From Bacillus sp. Y1 (GTDB lineage Bacteria; Bacillota; Bacilli; Bacillales; Cytobacillaceae): 64,000 nucleotides of DNA. The notes beneath the pieces are model-generated. The model was not told where the DNA came from. It saw only the letters and a program-made list of their open reading frames with translations, and did no database searches. Position numbers and translations under genes: made by a program. The stretch is taken from positions 820,501 through 884,500 of the forward strand of contig NZ_CP030028.1 in NCBI RefSeq assembly GCF_003586445.1, read 5' to 3'. Of the stretch, positions 1 through 7,928 are shown piece by piece. Numbering within the stretch: position 1 is the first letter of the stretch; each line of letters starts with the position of its first letter.

Positions 1-1
1 G

Positions 2-550
2 AATACGAATAAGCGTCGGGAGTTAGCTGACTCCAAGTACAATGAGCGCCGAGCACAATGTGAAGAAGCCCTTGGCCGTTTACAAGCTAAATTGGATATC
101 GAGGCATTAGGTAGTTTAACGGAAGAGCAATTTGAGGCCAATCGTGCGTTGATTGGGGATGAACTACTAGAAAAACGAGCAAAGCATGCCGTGTATGAAA
201 ATGGCCGTACGATTAAGGCTTTGAAAGCTCTAAAAGAAGGAAACCTTGCTTACTTTGGAGAACTGATGAATGCTTCTCATACTTCTCTTAAAGATGATTA
301 CGAAGTAACAGGTATTGAACTGGATACACTTGTAAGTGCGGCTTGGAGCCAAAAAGGGACAGTAGGTGCACGAATGACGGGGGCTGGGTTTGGAGGCTGT
401 GCCATTGCTCTAGTAGAAAAGAATTACGTTGATTTATTTATTAAAGAAGTCGGTGAAAGCTATAAAGAAAAAATTGGATATGAAGCAACCTTTTATGTAG
501 CAAGTATTGGGGACGGAACGAAAGAGCTTAAGGGAGAGTTGATACGATGA
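2..550 (+). CDS. galK: Galactokinase, C-terminal part (5' end outside window)
   Basis: The open frame enters from the window edge and ends at TGA 548-550. About 182 codons are visible, beginning with a [21 protein letters not shown] segment typical of GalK. The late glycine-rich GHMP-kinase motif is seen as [12 protein letters not shown] near 370-405. The enzyme phosphorylates galactose to galactose-1-phosphate with ATP in the cytoplasm, the first committed Leloir step. It overlaps galE by four bases (ATGA), so the two are translationally coupled. The internal TTG at 92 is not the start, because clear GalK homology continues upstream of it. Family assignment is secure; promoter and N-terminus are not visible. 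Confidence 0.95.
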   Translation, partial: NTNKRRELADSKYNERRAQCEEALGRLQAKLDIEALGSLTEEQFEANRALIGDELLEKRAKHAVYENGRTIKALKALKEGNLAYFGELMNASHTSLKDDYEVTGIELDTLVSAAWSQKGTVGARMTGAGFGGCAIALVEKNYVDLFIKEVGESYKEKIGYEATFYVASIGDGTKELKGELIR

Positions 551-1536
551 GCGTATTAGTATTAGGTGGGGCAGGATATATTGGTTCGCACGCTGTATAT
601 CAGCTAATCGATCAAGGATACAAGGTGGTTGTTATTGATAATCTCCAAACAGGGCATGAACAGGCCATCCATCCTCAAGCCACTTTTTATAAAGGTGATA
701 TAAGAGAAAGAGAGTTTTTAACCTCCGTTTTTCAAAAGGAACAAATTGAAGGGGTTCTCCATTTTGCAGCCAATTCCCTTGTTGGTGAATCTATGGAAAA
801 GCCACTTATGTATTTTGATAATAATGTGTATGGGACGCAAGTGTTACTTGAAGTAATGAATGAGTTTGATGTGAAGAATATTGTCTTCTCATCAACTGCA
901 GCCACGTATGGTGATCAAAAAATTATGCCGATTACCGAGGATACTCCAACACTTCCGACCAATGCATATGGAGAGACGAAATTAACGATGGAAAAAATGC
1001 TGAAATGGTGTAGCGGTGCTTACGGAATGAAGTATGTTGCGCTTCGCTACTTTAATGTAGCAGGTGCTAGACCTACTGGAGAAGTGGGAGAGGATCACAC
1101 ACCAGAAACTCATTTGATTCCGTTAGTGTTACAAGTGGCTCTTGAACAAAGAGAGTTCATCTCTGTGTTCGGGGATGACTACGATACGCCAGACGGAACT
1201 TGCATCCGTGATTATGTACATGTAGAGGATTTAATTGCCGCACATATTCTCGCTTTAAAGTATTTAGAAAATGGTGGAGAGAGCAATGTGTTCAATCTTG
1301 GTAGTAACCAAGGATTCTCCGTGTTGGAAATTATCGAGACAGCAAGGAAAATCACGGGGCATAGCATACCTGAAAAAATCGTGGCAAGAAGAGCAGGAGA
1401 TCCAGCAAAGTTAATTGCTTCATCTCAAAAAGCAAAACAGGTGCTCGGTTGGAGTCCTAAGCGAACGATTATTGAACAAATTATTGAGGACGCATGGAGC
1501 TGGCATCAGTCACATCCAAATGGGTACGAAAAGTAA
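547..1536 (+). CDS. galE: UDP-glucose 4-epimerase
   Basis: A 329-residue extended short-chain dehydrogenase. The N-terminal NAD-binding motif GGAGYIGSH and the catalytic YGETK (Tyr-x-x-x-Lys) motif near residue 140, preceded by the STAATYG serine segment, are visible. It interconverts UDP-galactose and UDP-glucose using bound NAD. The start overlaps the galK stop; a GGGAG ribosome site lies inside the galK end. Length is normal for bacterial GalE. Its place between galK and galT supports a catabolic Leloir role, although the enzyme may also supply UDP-galactose for surface glycans. Confidence 0.96.
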   Translation: MSVLVLGGAGYIGSHAVYQLIDQGYKVVVIDNLQTGHEQAIHPQATFYKGDIREREFLTSVFQKEQIEGVLHFAANSLVGESMEKPLMYFDNNVYGTQVLLEVMNEFDVKNIVFSSTAATYGDQKIMPITEDTPTLPTNAYGETKLTMEKMLKWCSGAYGMKYVALRYFNVAGARPTGEVGEDHTPETHLIPLVLQVALEQREFISVFGDDYDTPDGTCIRDYVHVEDLIAAHILALKYLENGGESNVFNLGSNQGFSVLEIIETARKITGHSIPEKIVARRAGDPAKLIASSQKAKQVLGWSPKRTIIEQIIEDAWSWHQSHPNGYEK

Positions 1537-1554
1537 TGGAAGGAGAAACACTCC

Positions 1555-3042
1555 ATGGAAATCTATGATTTGATTCAATCACTACTTGACCAATCAATGG
1601 AATGTGAAATGATTGAACGGGAAGATGAAATATATGCAAGAAACCAGCTGATGTCACTTTTACAACTAGCTGATTACCCTGAGAAAATGGAAGGGGTAAA
1701 GGGAGCAAGCATACCAGATGTGTTAGAGCAAATCGTTCAGTATGCTTTTGAAAAAGGGATTGTTGGAATCCTGGATGCGGATAAAGAAATCTTTTCAAGC
1801 AAGCTCATGAATGTGTTAGTACAAAGACCTTCGGATGTGAATCGTCGTTTTTACCGTCATTATGAAAAAGATCCAACATCTGCAACAGAGTACTTTTACC
1901 AATTGAGTCAAAATAGCAATTATATACAAACAAAAAGTATTGCGAAGAATATTAGTTATAAAACAGATACTCCATACGGAGAACTAGATATTACCATCAA
2001 TCTATCGAAGCCAGAAAAGGATCCGAAGCAAATAGCTTTGGAAAAAGAGAAAAAGCAGGATGTTCAATATCCTAAATGTCTTCTATGTGAAGAGAACGAG
2101 GGCTACGTGGGACGAGTCGGTCACCCAGCTCGCTCCAATCATCGAATGATTCGACTAGAACTAGAGGATGAGCCATGGTATCTTCAGTATTCTCCATATG
2201 TGTATTATAACGAACATTGTATTGTCCTCTCAAAAGAGCATCGTGATATGAAAATATCTCGTAAAGGATTTGAAAGATTATTATCGTTCGTCGAAAAGTT
2301 TCCGCATTATTTTGTTGGGTCAAACGCGGACCTTCCAATTGTAGGTGGATCAATTTTAACTCATGATCATTACCAAGGGGGGAATTATGAGTTTGCGATG
2401 GCAAGAGCCGACGAAGAGTATTCTTTTCGGATGAAGGAATTCTCACATGTATCTGCGGCAACAGTCAAGTGGCCGATGTCGGTCATTCGTTTACGATCAC
2501 GAAATAAAGAAGAACTCATTCAAGCAGCGGATTATATTTTGACTAATTGGAAGGGGTACTCGGATGAGAAGGTTGATATTTATGCCTATTCAGGAGATAC
2601 ACCGCATAACACGATTACTCCAATTGCCAGAATGAGAGAAGGGCAATTCGAGTTAGATTTAGTATTAAGAAATAACCGAACGAGTGAAAAGCATCCATTA
2701 GGAATTTTCCATCCGCACAGCGATGTTCATCATATTAAGAAGGAGAATATTGGATTAATAGAGGTCATGGGCCTTGCTGTTCTCCCTGCCAGATTGAAGG
2801 AAGAATTAGAAGAAGTAAAAGTGTATTTATTAGGAAGGTCTGATTTAGTAAAAGACTATCATCTCACATGGGCTGAGGAATTAATGAATAAGTACGAAAC
2901 AGAATGGTCGGATGATACGGCAGAAGAAATTTTAAGAAGAGAAGTAGGATTGAAATTCCAACGAGTGCTTGAGGATGCGGGAGTATTTAAAAGAGATACA
3001 GAGGGTCAAGTGGCATTTCGCCGTTTCTGCGAGAGTTTATAA
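1555..3042 (+). CDS. galT: Galactose-1-phosphate uridylyltransferase, Bacillus type
   Basis: A 495-residue protein of the long Firmicute GalT class, unrelated in size to the about 350-residue E. coli type. Recognisable blocks are THDHYQGG in the middle and FHPHSDVHHIKKENIG near residue 385, carrying the histidines expected for uridylyl transfer. It exchanges UMP between UDP-glucose and galactose-1-phosphate. It follows galE after 18 bases, with GGAGAAA as ribosome site, and precedes galM by 14 bases, so it is third in a galK-E-T-M operon. No frame damage is seen. Confidence 0.94.
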   Translation: MEIYDLIQSLLDQSMECEMIEREDEIYARNQLMSLLQLADYPEKMEGVKGASIPDVLEQIVQYAFEKGIVGILDADKEIFSSKLMNVLVQRPSDVNRRFYRHYEKDPTSATEYFYQLSQNSNYIQTKSIAKNISYKTDTPYGELDITINLSKPEKDPKQIALEKEKKQDVQYPKCLLCEENEGYVGRVGHPARSNHRMIRLELEDEPWYLQYSPYVYYNEHCIVLSKEHRDMKISRKGFERLLSFVEKFPHYFVGSNADLPIVGGSILTHDHYQGGNYEFAMARADEEYSFRMKEFSHVSAATVKWPMSVIRLRSRNKEELIQAADYILTNWKGYSDEKVDIYAYSGDTPHNTITPIARMREGQFELDLVLRNNRTSEKHPLGIFHPHSDVHHIKKENIGLIEVMGLAVLPARLKEELEEVKVYLLGRSDLVKDYHLTWAEELMNKYETEWSDDTAEEILRREVGLKFQRVLEDAGVFKRDTEGQVAFRRFCESL

Positions 3043-3056
3043 ATGGAGGTATTCCT

Positions 3057-4103
3057 ATGAAAATATCAGAGTCAGTAGTTGGCAAGCATGATGGTCAAAC
3101 AATCGTAGCACATACGATCGAAAATGCTGCGGGCATGCAGGTAACTTCTATCAACTATGGGTGTACCATTACGAAAATTGTGGTACCCGACCGAAGAGGA
3201 ACTCTTGAAAACGTTGTGTTAGGCTTTGATACGATCGAAGAGTATCAAGCGAATTCAGCATATTTTGGTTCTGTCATTGGAAGACATGCCGGGAGGATTG
3301 CTGGAGGACATTTTGAACTCGACGGAAAAACATATGAACTAGCCCAAAATAATAATGGAAATCATCTGCATGGTGGATTAAAAGGGTTTGATCGAACGGT
3401 CTGGGATGTCGAGGTAGTGCAGGAAAAGGATTCAGTCAGTCTTTGCTATCTTTACGAAAGCAAGGATGGAGAAGAAGGATATCCTGGAAATGTGGGTGTA
3501 TCTGTAACCTATACATTAACAAATGCTAATGAAATTTTTCTAAGCTATGAAGGAATTAGTGATGCACGAACCATCCTTAATATGACAAACCATACGTATT
3601 TTAATTTAAGTGGTGAATTAAAACGTACCATTGAGGATCACAAATTGAAGATGAAGAGTGATCATTTTCTTGAATTAAATGAAGGTTTGATTCCAACAGG
3701 TGAAATGATACGTGTAGATCATACGGTTTTTGATTTTCGTGAGGGTAGGAGGATTCAAGAAGGAGTCGTTTCAGAGCATCCTCAAAACGTACTAGTTGGC
3801 AATGGCTATGATCATCCCTTCATGTTAACAAGTAACCAATCAGAACCAATCGAATTATACGATGAGGAAAGTGGTCGTTTACTAGTGATTGAAACGAATC
3901 AACCGGCCGTTGTACTCTATACTGGGACGCAGCTAGGTAACGATTATGACATACGTGGTAGAAAGTCACAGAAATACTTGGGTTTGTGTTTGGAGACACA
4001 AGGGGTTCCTGATGCCATTCATCATTCACACTTTCCGAGTACGTTAGTAGATAAGGGCCAGGTGTACCGTTCGGAAACAAAATGGTCGTTTAGAATAAAA
4101 TAA
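3057..4103 (+). CDS. galM: Aldose 1-epimerase (mutarotase)
   Basis: A 348-residue GalM-family protein. The family blocks NHLHGG (residues about 100-105) and MTNHTYFNLSG (about 176-186) carry the active-site histidines. It converts beta-D-galactose to the alpha anomer used by galactokinase. The start has an upstream GGAGG site at 3043-3047. It is the last gene of the gal operon: a strong intrinsic terminator follows immediately. Some members act on other sugars, but the operon makes galactose the likely substrate. Confidence 0.93.
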   Translation: MKISESVVGKHDGQTIVAHTIENAAGMQVTSINYGCTITKIVVPDRRGTLENVVLGFDTIEEYQANSAYFGSVIGRHAGRIAGGHFELDGKTYELAQNNNGNHLHGGLKGFDRTVWDVEVVQEKDSVSLCYLYESKDGEEGYPGNVGVSVTYTLTNANEIFLSYEGISDARTILNMTNHTYFNLSGELKRTIEDHKLKMKSDHFLELNEGLIPTGEMIRVDHTVFDFREGRRIQEGVVSEHPQNVLVGNGYDHPFMLTSNQSEPIELYDEESGRLLVIETNQPAVVLYTGTQLGNDYDIRGRKSQKYLGLCLETQGVPDAIHHSHFPSTLVDKGQVYRSETKWSFRIK

Positions 4104-4111
4104 TTTTTTAT

Positions 4112-4157
4112 AAAAAAAGTGAGAGCCATTAAGCATGTAAAGGCTCTCATTTTTTTG
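4112..4157 (+). terminator. Intrinsic terminator of the gal operon
   Basis: The arms TGAGAGCC (4120-4127) and GGCTCTCA (4142-4149) form a hairpin followed by a T tract. The A-rich 5' side may also allow termination from the other direction. Confidence 0.9.
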
Positions 4158-4193
4158 TTATAAAATTTTACTAAAAAAATTTGTCAAAAAATA

Positions 4194-4223
4194 TTACAAA
4201 ATTATAAATGTTTGGAGTATAAT
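4194..4223 (+). promoter_or_regulatory. Putative sigma-A promoter of the BASS transporter gene
   Basis: TTACAA (4194-4199) and a perfect TATAAT (4218-4223) are separated by 18 bases. The start codon lies 33 bases downstream of the -10 box. Based on motif matching only. Confidence 0.55.
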
Positions 4224-4256
4224 GAAAACTATATTTTTCACAGGGGGTATACAACT

Positions 4257-5234
4257 ATGAAAGCATTAGAAAAAGCAGGAATATTTGCAGGAAATACCTT
4301 TGCTTATTGGGTACTACTATTTGCAGGGTTGGCATTATTATTTCCTACAGGTTTTACTTGGATTGGTCCTCATATCCCATTATTATTGGGAATTATCATG
4401 TTTGGAATGGGTATGACGTTATCGGTAAATGACTTTAAAGAGGTTTTCAGACATCCGAAATCAGTATTTATCGGTGTATTGGCACAGTATTTAATTATGC
4501 CTTTACTAGCATTTGCACTGGCATATGGACTCGGTTTATCTCCTGAAGTTGCTGTAGGTGTTATTCTTGTGGGAGCTTGTCCTGGGGGAACATCTTCTAA
4601 CGTTATGACTTATTTAGCAAGAGGAAACACGGCTTTATCTGTATCGATTACATCTGTTTCAACTTTATTAGCACCGATTTTAACTCCGGCCATCACACTT
4701 TTATTGGCAAGCAAATGGTTACCGGTGTCACTTAGCGCTATGTTCATATCTGTTGTTAAAATCGTTCTTGTACCGATTATTTTAGGACTGATTGTGAAAA
4801 CTTTGTTCCGCACTCAGGTTGAAAAAAGTGTAAAAGCTCTTCCGTTAGTTTCTGTTATCGGAATCGTAGCCATTGTCGCAGCGGTTGTTAGCGGAAGCAA
4901 AGAGAAGATTCTTGAAAGTGGTTTATTGATTTTAGCAGTAGTTATCTTACACAATGCACTAGGGTATCTATTAGGTTTCCTAGCAGCTAAAGTGTTAAAA
5001 ATGGATTACAGTGATCAAAAAGCGATTTCCATTGAAGTCGGAATGCAAAACTCTGGACTTGCTGCGGCATTGGCTGCTGCACACTTCTCTCCACTTGCAG
5101 CAGTACCAGGAGCCATCTTCAGCGTATGGCACAATGTATCAGGCTCACTCCTTGCAAATTATTGGGGGAAGAAAGCTGAAAAAGCGAGTAATGATCAAAA
5201 TGCCACTGGAGACTCAGTAGAAATACAAAAATAG
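4257..5234 (+). CDS. Bile acid:sodium symporter (BASS) family transporter
   Basis: A 325-residue integral membrane protein with about ten hydrophobic segments. The family signature is visible in [21 protein letters not shown] and the following [21 protein letters not shown] block, and again in [18 protein letters not shown] proteins move organic anions by sodium symport. The start is placed at ATG 4257 because CAGGGGG lies 8 bases upstream and the TATAAT at 4218 would fall inside a longer version. The gene is alone between two terminators. It resembles B. subtilis YocS in kind; the true substrate cannot be read from sequence. Confidence 0.88.
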   Translation: MKALEKAGIFAGNTFAYWVLLFAGLALLFPTGFTWIGPHIPLLLGIIMFGMGMTLSVNDFKEVFRHPKSVFIGVLAQYLIMPLLAFALAYGLGLSPEVAVGVILVGACPGGTSSNVMTYLARGNTALSVSITSVSTLLAPILTPAITLLLASKWLPVSLSAMFISVVKIVLVPIILGLIVKTLFRTQVEKSVKALPLVSVIGIVAIVAAVVSGSKEKILESGLLILAVVILHNALGYLLGFLAAKVLKMDYSDQKAISIEVGMQNSGLAAALAAAHFSPLAAVPGAIFSVWHNVSGSLLANYWGKKAEKASNDQNATGDSVEIQK

Positions 5235-5238
5235 AATG

Positions 5239-5275
5239 AAACCCGTACGCTTTAAAAAGTGTACGGGTTTTTTAT
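5239..5275 (+). terminator. Intrinsic terminator after the BASS gene
   Basis: ACCCGTAC (5241-5248) pairs with GTACGGGT (5261-5268), followed by a TTTTTT run. Confidence 0.9.
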
Positions 5276-5309
5276 TTGATAAAAATGGAAATTCTAGTGA
5301 TAGAAAATG

Positions 5310-5338
5310 TTGCACTATTAGATATATTCTGGTATTCT
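5310..5338 (+). promoter_or_regulatory. Putative promoter of the VOC gene
   Basis: TTGCAC (5310-5315) and TATTCT (5333-5338) with 17-base spacing, about 50 bases upstream of the start codon. Confidence 0.45.
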
Positions 5339-5388
5339 AATGTAGAACGTGTGTTCTGTTAAATAAAATAAAACAAAAGAGGTGTCCT

Positions 5389-5817
5389 ATGATTTTAGGA
5401 ATTCATCCGTATTTAGTGTTGAATGGAAATGGGCAAGAAGCGGTAAAGTTTTATGAAGAGGCAATAGATGCAAAGGTTGTTTCTCTTCAGACGTTTGGGG
5501 ATATGCCAGACAATCCGGAATACCCTACTCCTCCTGAAGCAAAAGACCGAGTGTTAAATGCGCATTTAAAGATAGGAAATTCTGATCTCATGCTTTCCGA
5601 TACATTCCCAGGACAGCCTTATCCGATTGGATCTCAAGTAACAATCGCAATAATAATTAATAGTGTTGAAAAAACAAAAGCAGTTTTTGAGAAATTACAA
5701 GATGGCGGAGAGGTATTAATGCCACTACAAGAAACATTCTGGAGTCCAGCTTATGGGCAAGTTACAGATAAATTCAATATGACTTGGCAGGTTTCAACAG
5801 AGATTAAAAATGATTAA
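5389..5817 (+). CDS. VOC (glyoxalase/PhnB-like) family protein
   Basis: A 142-residue cytoplasmic protein of the vicinal oxygen chelate fold, PhnB-like branch. It begins IHPYLVLNGNGQEAVKFYEEA and ends with YGQVTDKFNMTWQV, both typical. These proteins adopt paired beta-alpha-beta-beta-beta modules; many bind a metal, but the PhnB-like branch is poorly characterised. The start has GAGGTG eight bases upstream. It appears to be a single-gene unit with its own promoter. No specific reaction can be inferred. Confidence 0.85.
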   Translation: MILGIHPYLVLNGNGQEAVKFYEEAIDAKVVSLQTFGDMPDNPEYPTPPEAKDRVLNAHLKIGNSDLMLSDTFPGQPYPIGSQVTIAIIINSVEKTKAVFEKLQDGGEVLMPLQETFWSPAYGQVTDKFNMTWQVSTEIKND

Positions 5818-5909
5818 TAAAATGATGATTACTTACATTATTAGTAATAAGAAATGGTGAAAGGGTGAACAGGGACGATGAATAACTAATCATATTTAGA
5901 AAACTGGTT

Positions 5910-6054
5910 TTGACTTGATAATAAACTTGTTTCTAGATAGGATTAGCATGGCCTTTTGTTAACCAAACTGAACTTGAAGATACCATTAGGTGTTTTCTTT
6001 CTCATTTTAGTTACCAAAAAAGTCTCCTATCTAGAAGTGGATGGGAGACTTTTT
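5910..6054 (+). promoter_or_regulatory. Structured leader / SD-masking hairpin of the MFS exporter gene
   Basis: TTGACT (5910-5915) and TAGATA (5934-5939), 18 bases apart, are a possible promoter. An 11-bp perfect hairpin, 6017-6027 with 6044-6054, ends in five Ts and directly abuts the start codon at 6055. Its 3' arm contains the GGGAGA ribosome site. A 12-base segment at 5931-5942 is exactly complementary to 6025-6036, which overlaps the upper 5' arm and loop, so an alternative pairing is possible if 5931 is transcribed. A four-codon open frame (MAFC) starts at 5948. The arrangement recalls drug-inducible attenuators; this is inference. Confidence 0.5.
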
Positions 6055-7302
6055 ATGTCGGAAATAACCACAAATCAAAAGTTAGGTATAGGGGATTTAT
6101 TTCAAAACCGAGTGATTCGAACGATTCTACTCTCGGTCTTGTTCCTTCAAGTGGGAATATGGGTTAGAAATTACTCGATCCTCTTATATGTCATTGAAAT
6201 GACAAATGAAAATCCAATAGCAGTATCCTTGATCTCAGTGGCTGAATTTGCACCGATTTTTCTTTTTTCATTTATTGGTGGTACATTCGCAGATCGTTGG
6301 CGTCCAAAGAGAACGATGGTTTGGTGTGATGTGTTAAGTGCTGTATCTGTGTTTGCGGTCTTACTGACTCTATTTTTCGGAAGCTGGAAAATGATTTTCT
6401 TTGCTACACTTGTATCATCAATCCTGTCACAATTTTCACAGCCTGCGGGTATGAAGTTGTTTAAGTTGCATGTTCCTACTGAGTTGGTTCAGATGGGGAT
6501 GTCGATGTATCAAACGGTGTTTGCACTATTTATGATTCTTGGTCCAATCCTTGGAACATATGTGTATCAGCAATTTGGTATTCTTGCGGCAGTTGGGGTT
6601 ATGGGAGTGGCCTTTTTATGCTCGGCAGCTATTCTTTTGATGCTTCCAGCAGATCCAACATCAGAAGAGGAAAGGCCGAACACATCATTAATGCATGAGA
6701 TGAAAGAAGGATTTGGTTATGTATTTAAAAGTAAGCCACTAACCTTGTTGGGCGGATGTTTTGCAGCTGCAGGCCTTGCAATAGGATTAACTCAGCCACT
6801 GGGAGTCTTTATTATTACTGAAAGATTAGGATTACCAAAGGAAGATCTGCAGTGGCTCATGACTGCATTTGGAGCTGGTATGATTATTGGAGGGGGCATC
6901 ACTGTAGCACTTTCTAGGAAGGTACAACCACAAATGCTATTAGCAATGGGGATGGCAGCAAGTGCCATCGGTTTTCTTGGCTTAGGATTATCAACAGAGT
7001 TATGGCTTACCTTGGCTGCTCAATTTTTTGCGGGGTTATTTATGCCATGTATCCATATTGGAATAAATACGATGATCCTACAAAATACAGAAGAAGCATT
7101 TATCGGTCGAGTCAACGGTATATTAAATCCTCTATTTATGGGGGCCATGGTCATCACTATGTCCGCCTCTGGGTGGCTGAAAACTCATCTTTCCATTGTC
7201 TATATGTATGAAATGTCGGCACTTCTACTTTTGGTGGGGATTCTAACTCTATTGCCTATAATGAAAAAAGAAACGGTCAGTCATGTTGTAAAAGAACAAT
7301 AA
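6055..7302 (+). CDS. MFS transporter, MFS_3/macrolide-exporter-like
   Basis: A 415-residue major facilitator with about 12 hydrophobic helices. The cytoplasmic loop after helix 2 reads GGTFADRWRPKRTMVWCD, the usual MFS motif A of the MefA-like enterobactin/macrolide exporter group. It likely exports a small molecule by proton antiport. ATG 6055 is chosen over an in-frame TTG at 5956 because GGGAGA lies six bases upstream and the earlier codons run through the leader hairpin. Substrate is unknown; the leader structure makes an antibiotic plausible but not shown. Confidence 0.82.
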   Translation: MSEITTNQKLGIGDLFQNRVIRTILLSVLFLQVGIWVRNYSILLYVIEMTNENPIAVSLISVAEFAPIFLFSFIGGTFADRWRPKRTMVWCDVLSAVSVFAVLLTLFFGSWKMIFFATLVSSILSQFSQPAGMKLFKLHVPTELVQMGMSMYQTVFALFMILGPILGTYVYQQFGILAAVGVMGVAFLCSAAILLMLPADPTSEEERPNTSLMHEMKEGFGYVFKSKPLTLLGGCFAAAGLAIGLTQPLGVFIITERLGLPKEDLQWLMTAFGAGMIIGGGITVALSRKVQPQMLLAMGMAASAIGFLGLGLSTELWLTLAAQFFAGLFMPCIHIGINTMILQNTEEAFIGRVNGILNPLFMGAMVITMSASGWLKTHLSIVYMYEMSALLLLVGILTLLPIMKKETVSHVVKEQ

Positions 7303-7315
7303 ATCAATTTATTAG

Positions 7316-7346
7316 AAGAGCCCTAAGACAATTCTTAGGGCTTTTC
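7316..7346. terminator. Bidirectional terminator between converging genes
   Basis: GCCCTAAGA (7320-7328) pairs with TCTTAGGGC (7333-7341). A-rich and T-rich flanks on both sides would serve both the MFS gene and the minus-strand gene ending at 7350. Confidence 0.88.
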
Positions 7347-7349
7347 CCA

Positions 7350-7649
7350 TCAACTTAAATATGAAAAGTTAATCCTCGGCTCAGATACGATAACAAGTTG
7401 TCCATCTTTTTCTTCGAGACCTAACCGGAATGTGTTTGGGTTTCCTGGTATGGTAATATCAACAAATTCAGGTGTGTCATTGTTTTTATCCAATTTAAAC
7501 TCTACATAGGTGTGCGTACCAACATGAAAACGCCGAAGTATTTTTTGATGCTTGGCTTCACAAAAAATGGCTTCGTGTAAATTTACGCTAGTAAGCTCCT
7601 TCCCTATTAAAGAGCGTAACCGTTCTAAACAATCTGCCTTACTAATCAT
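7350..7649 (-). CDS. Hypothetical protein, 99 residues
   Basis: A small soluble protein without signal peptide or membrane segment. It contains two cysteines near the N-terminal half and ends with a beta-rich stretch. I do not recognise a family. ATG at 7649 is preferred over an in-frame GTG at 7667 because AAAGGAAAG lies just upstream. It converges with the MFS gene and shares its terminator. It is probably real because of the good ribosome site and its own terminator, but function is unknown. Confidence 0.6.
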   Translation of the reverse strand: MISKADCLERLRSLIGKELTSVNLHEAIFCEAKHQKILRRFHVGTHTYVEFKLDKNNDTPEFVDITIPGNPNTFRLGLEEKDGQLVIVSEPRINFSYLS

Positions 7650-7928
7650 TTTCTTCTTTCCTTTCACTTATATATCCATGTCGCTTGGTTACAAGATTAT
7701 CTTTGTTATACATTCATTTTATACATCAATCTCAAAGAAGCAAACATTGTTTCATATGAACAGTCTAGAGAACCCATTAATAATCAGCTTTATTAAAAGT
7801 TAAGGTAAACTTATACCTAATAAATATATAATGATAGAATAAAATTACACCACAAAAATCGGAATAATCATATCAATTTTACGATAATAAATACATATAG
7901 AAGATCATTAGTAGAGGGAATGTGTAGA

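Noticed and set aside
2072..2461. 129-codon minus-strand frame inside galT
   Set aside because: Fully antisense to a well-supported gene with no ribosome site.
7552..7803. 83-codon plus-strand open frame
   Set aside because: It is antisense to the better-supported minus-strand gene 7350-7649, has no ribosome site and no recognisable family.
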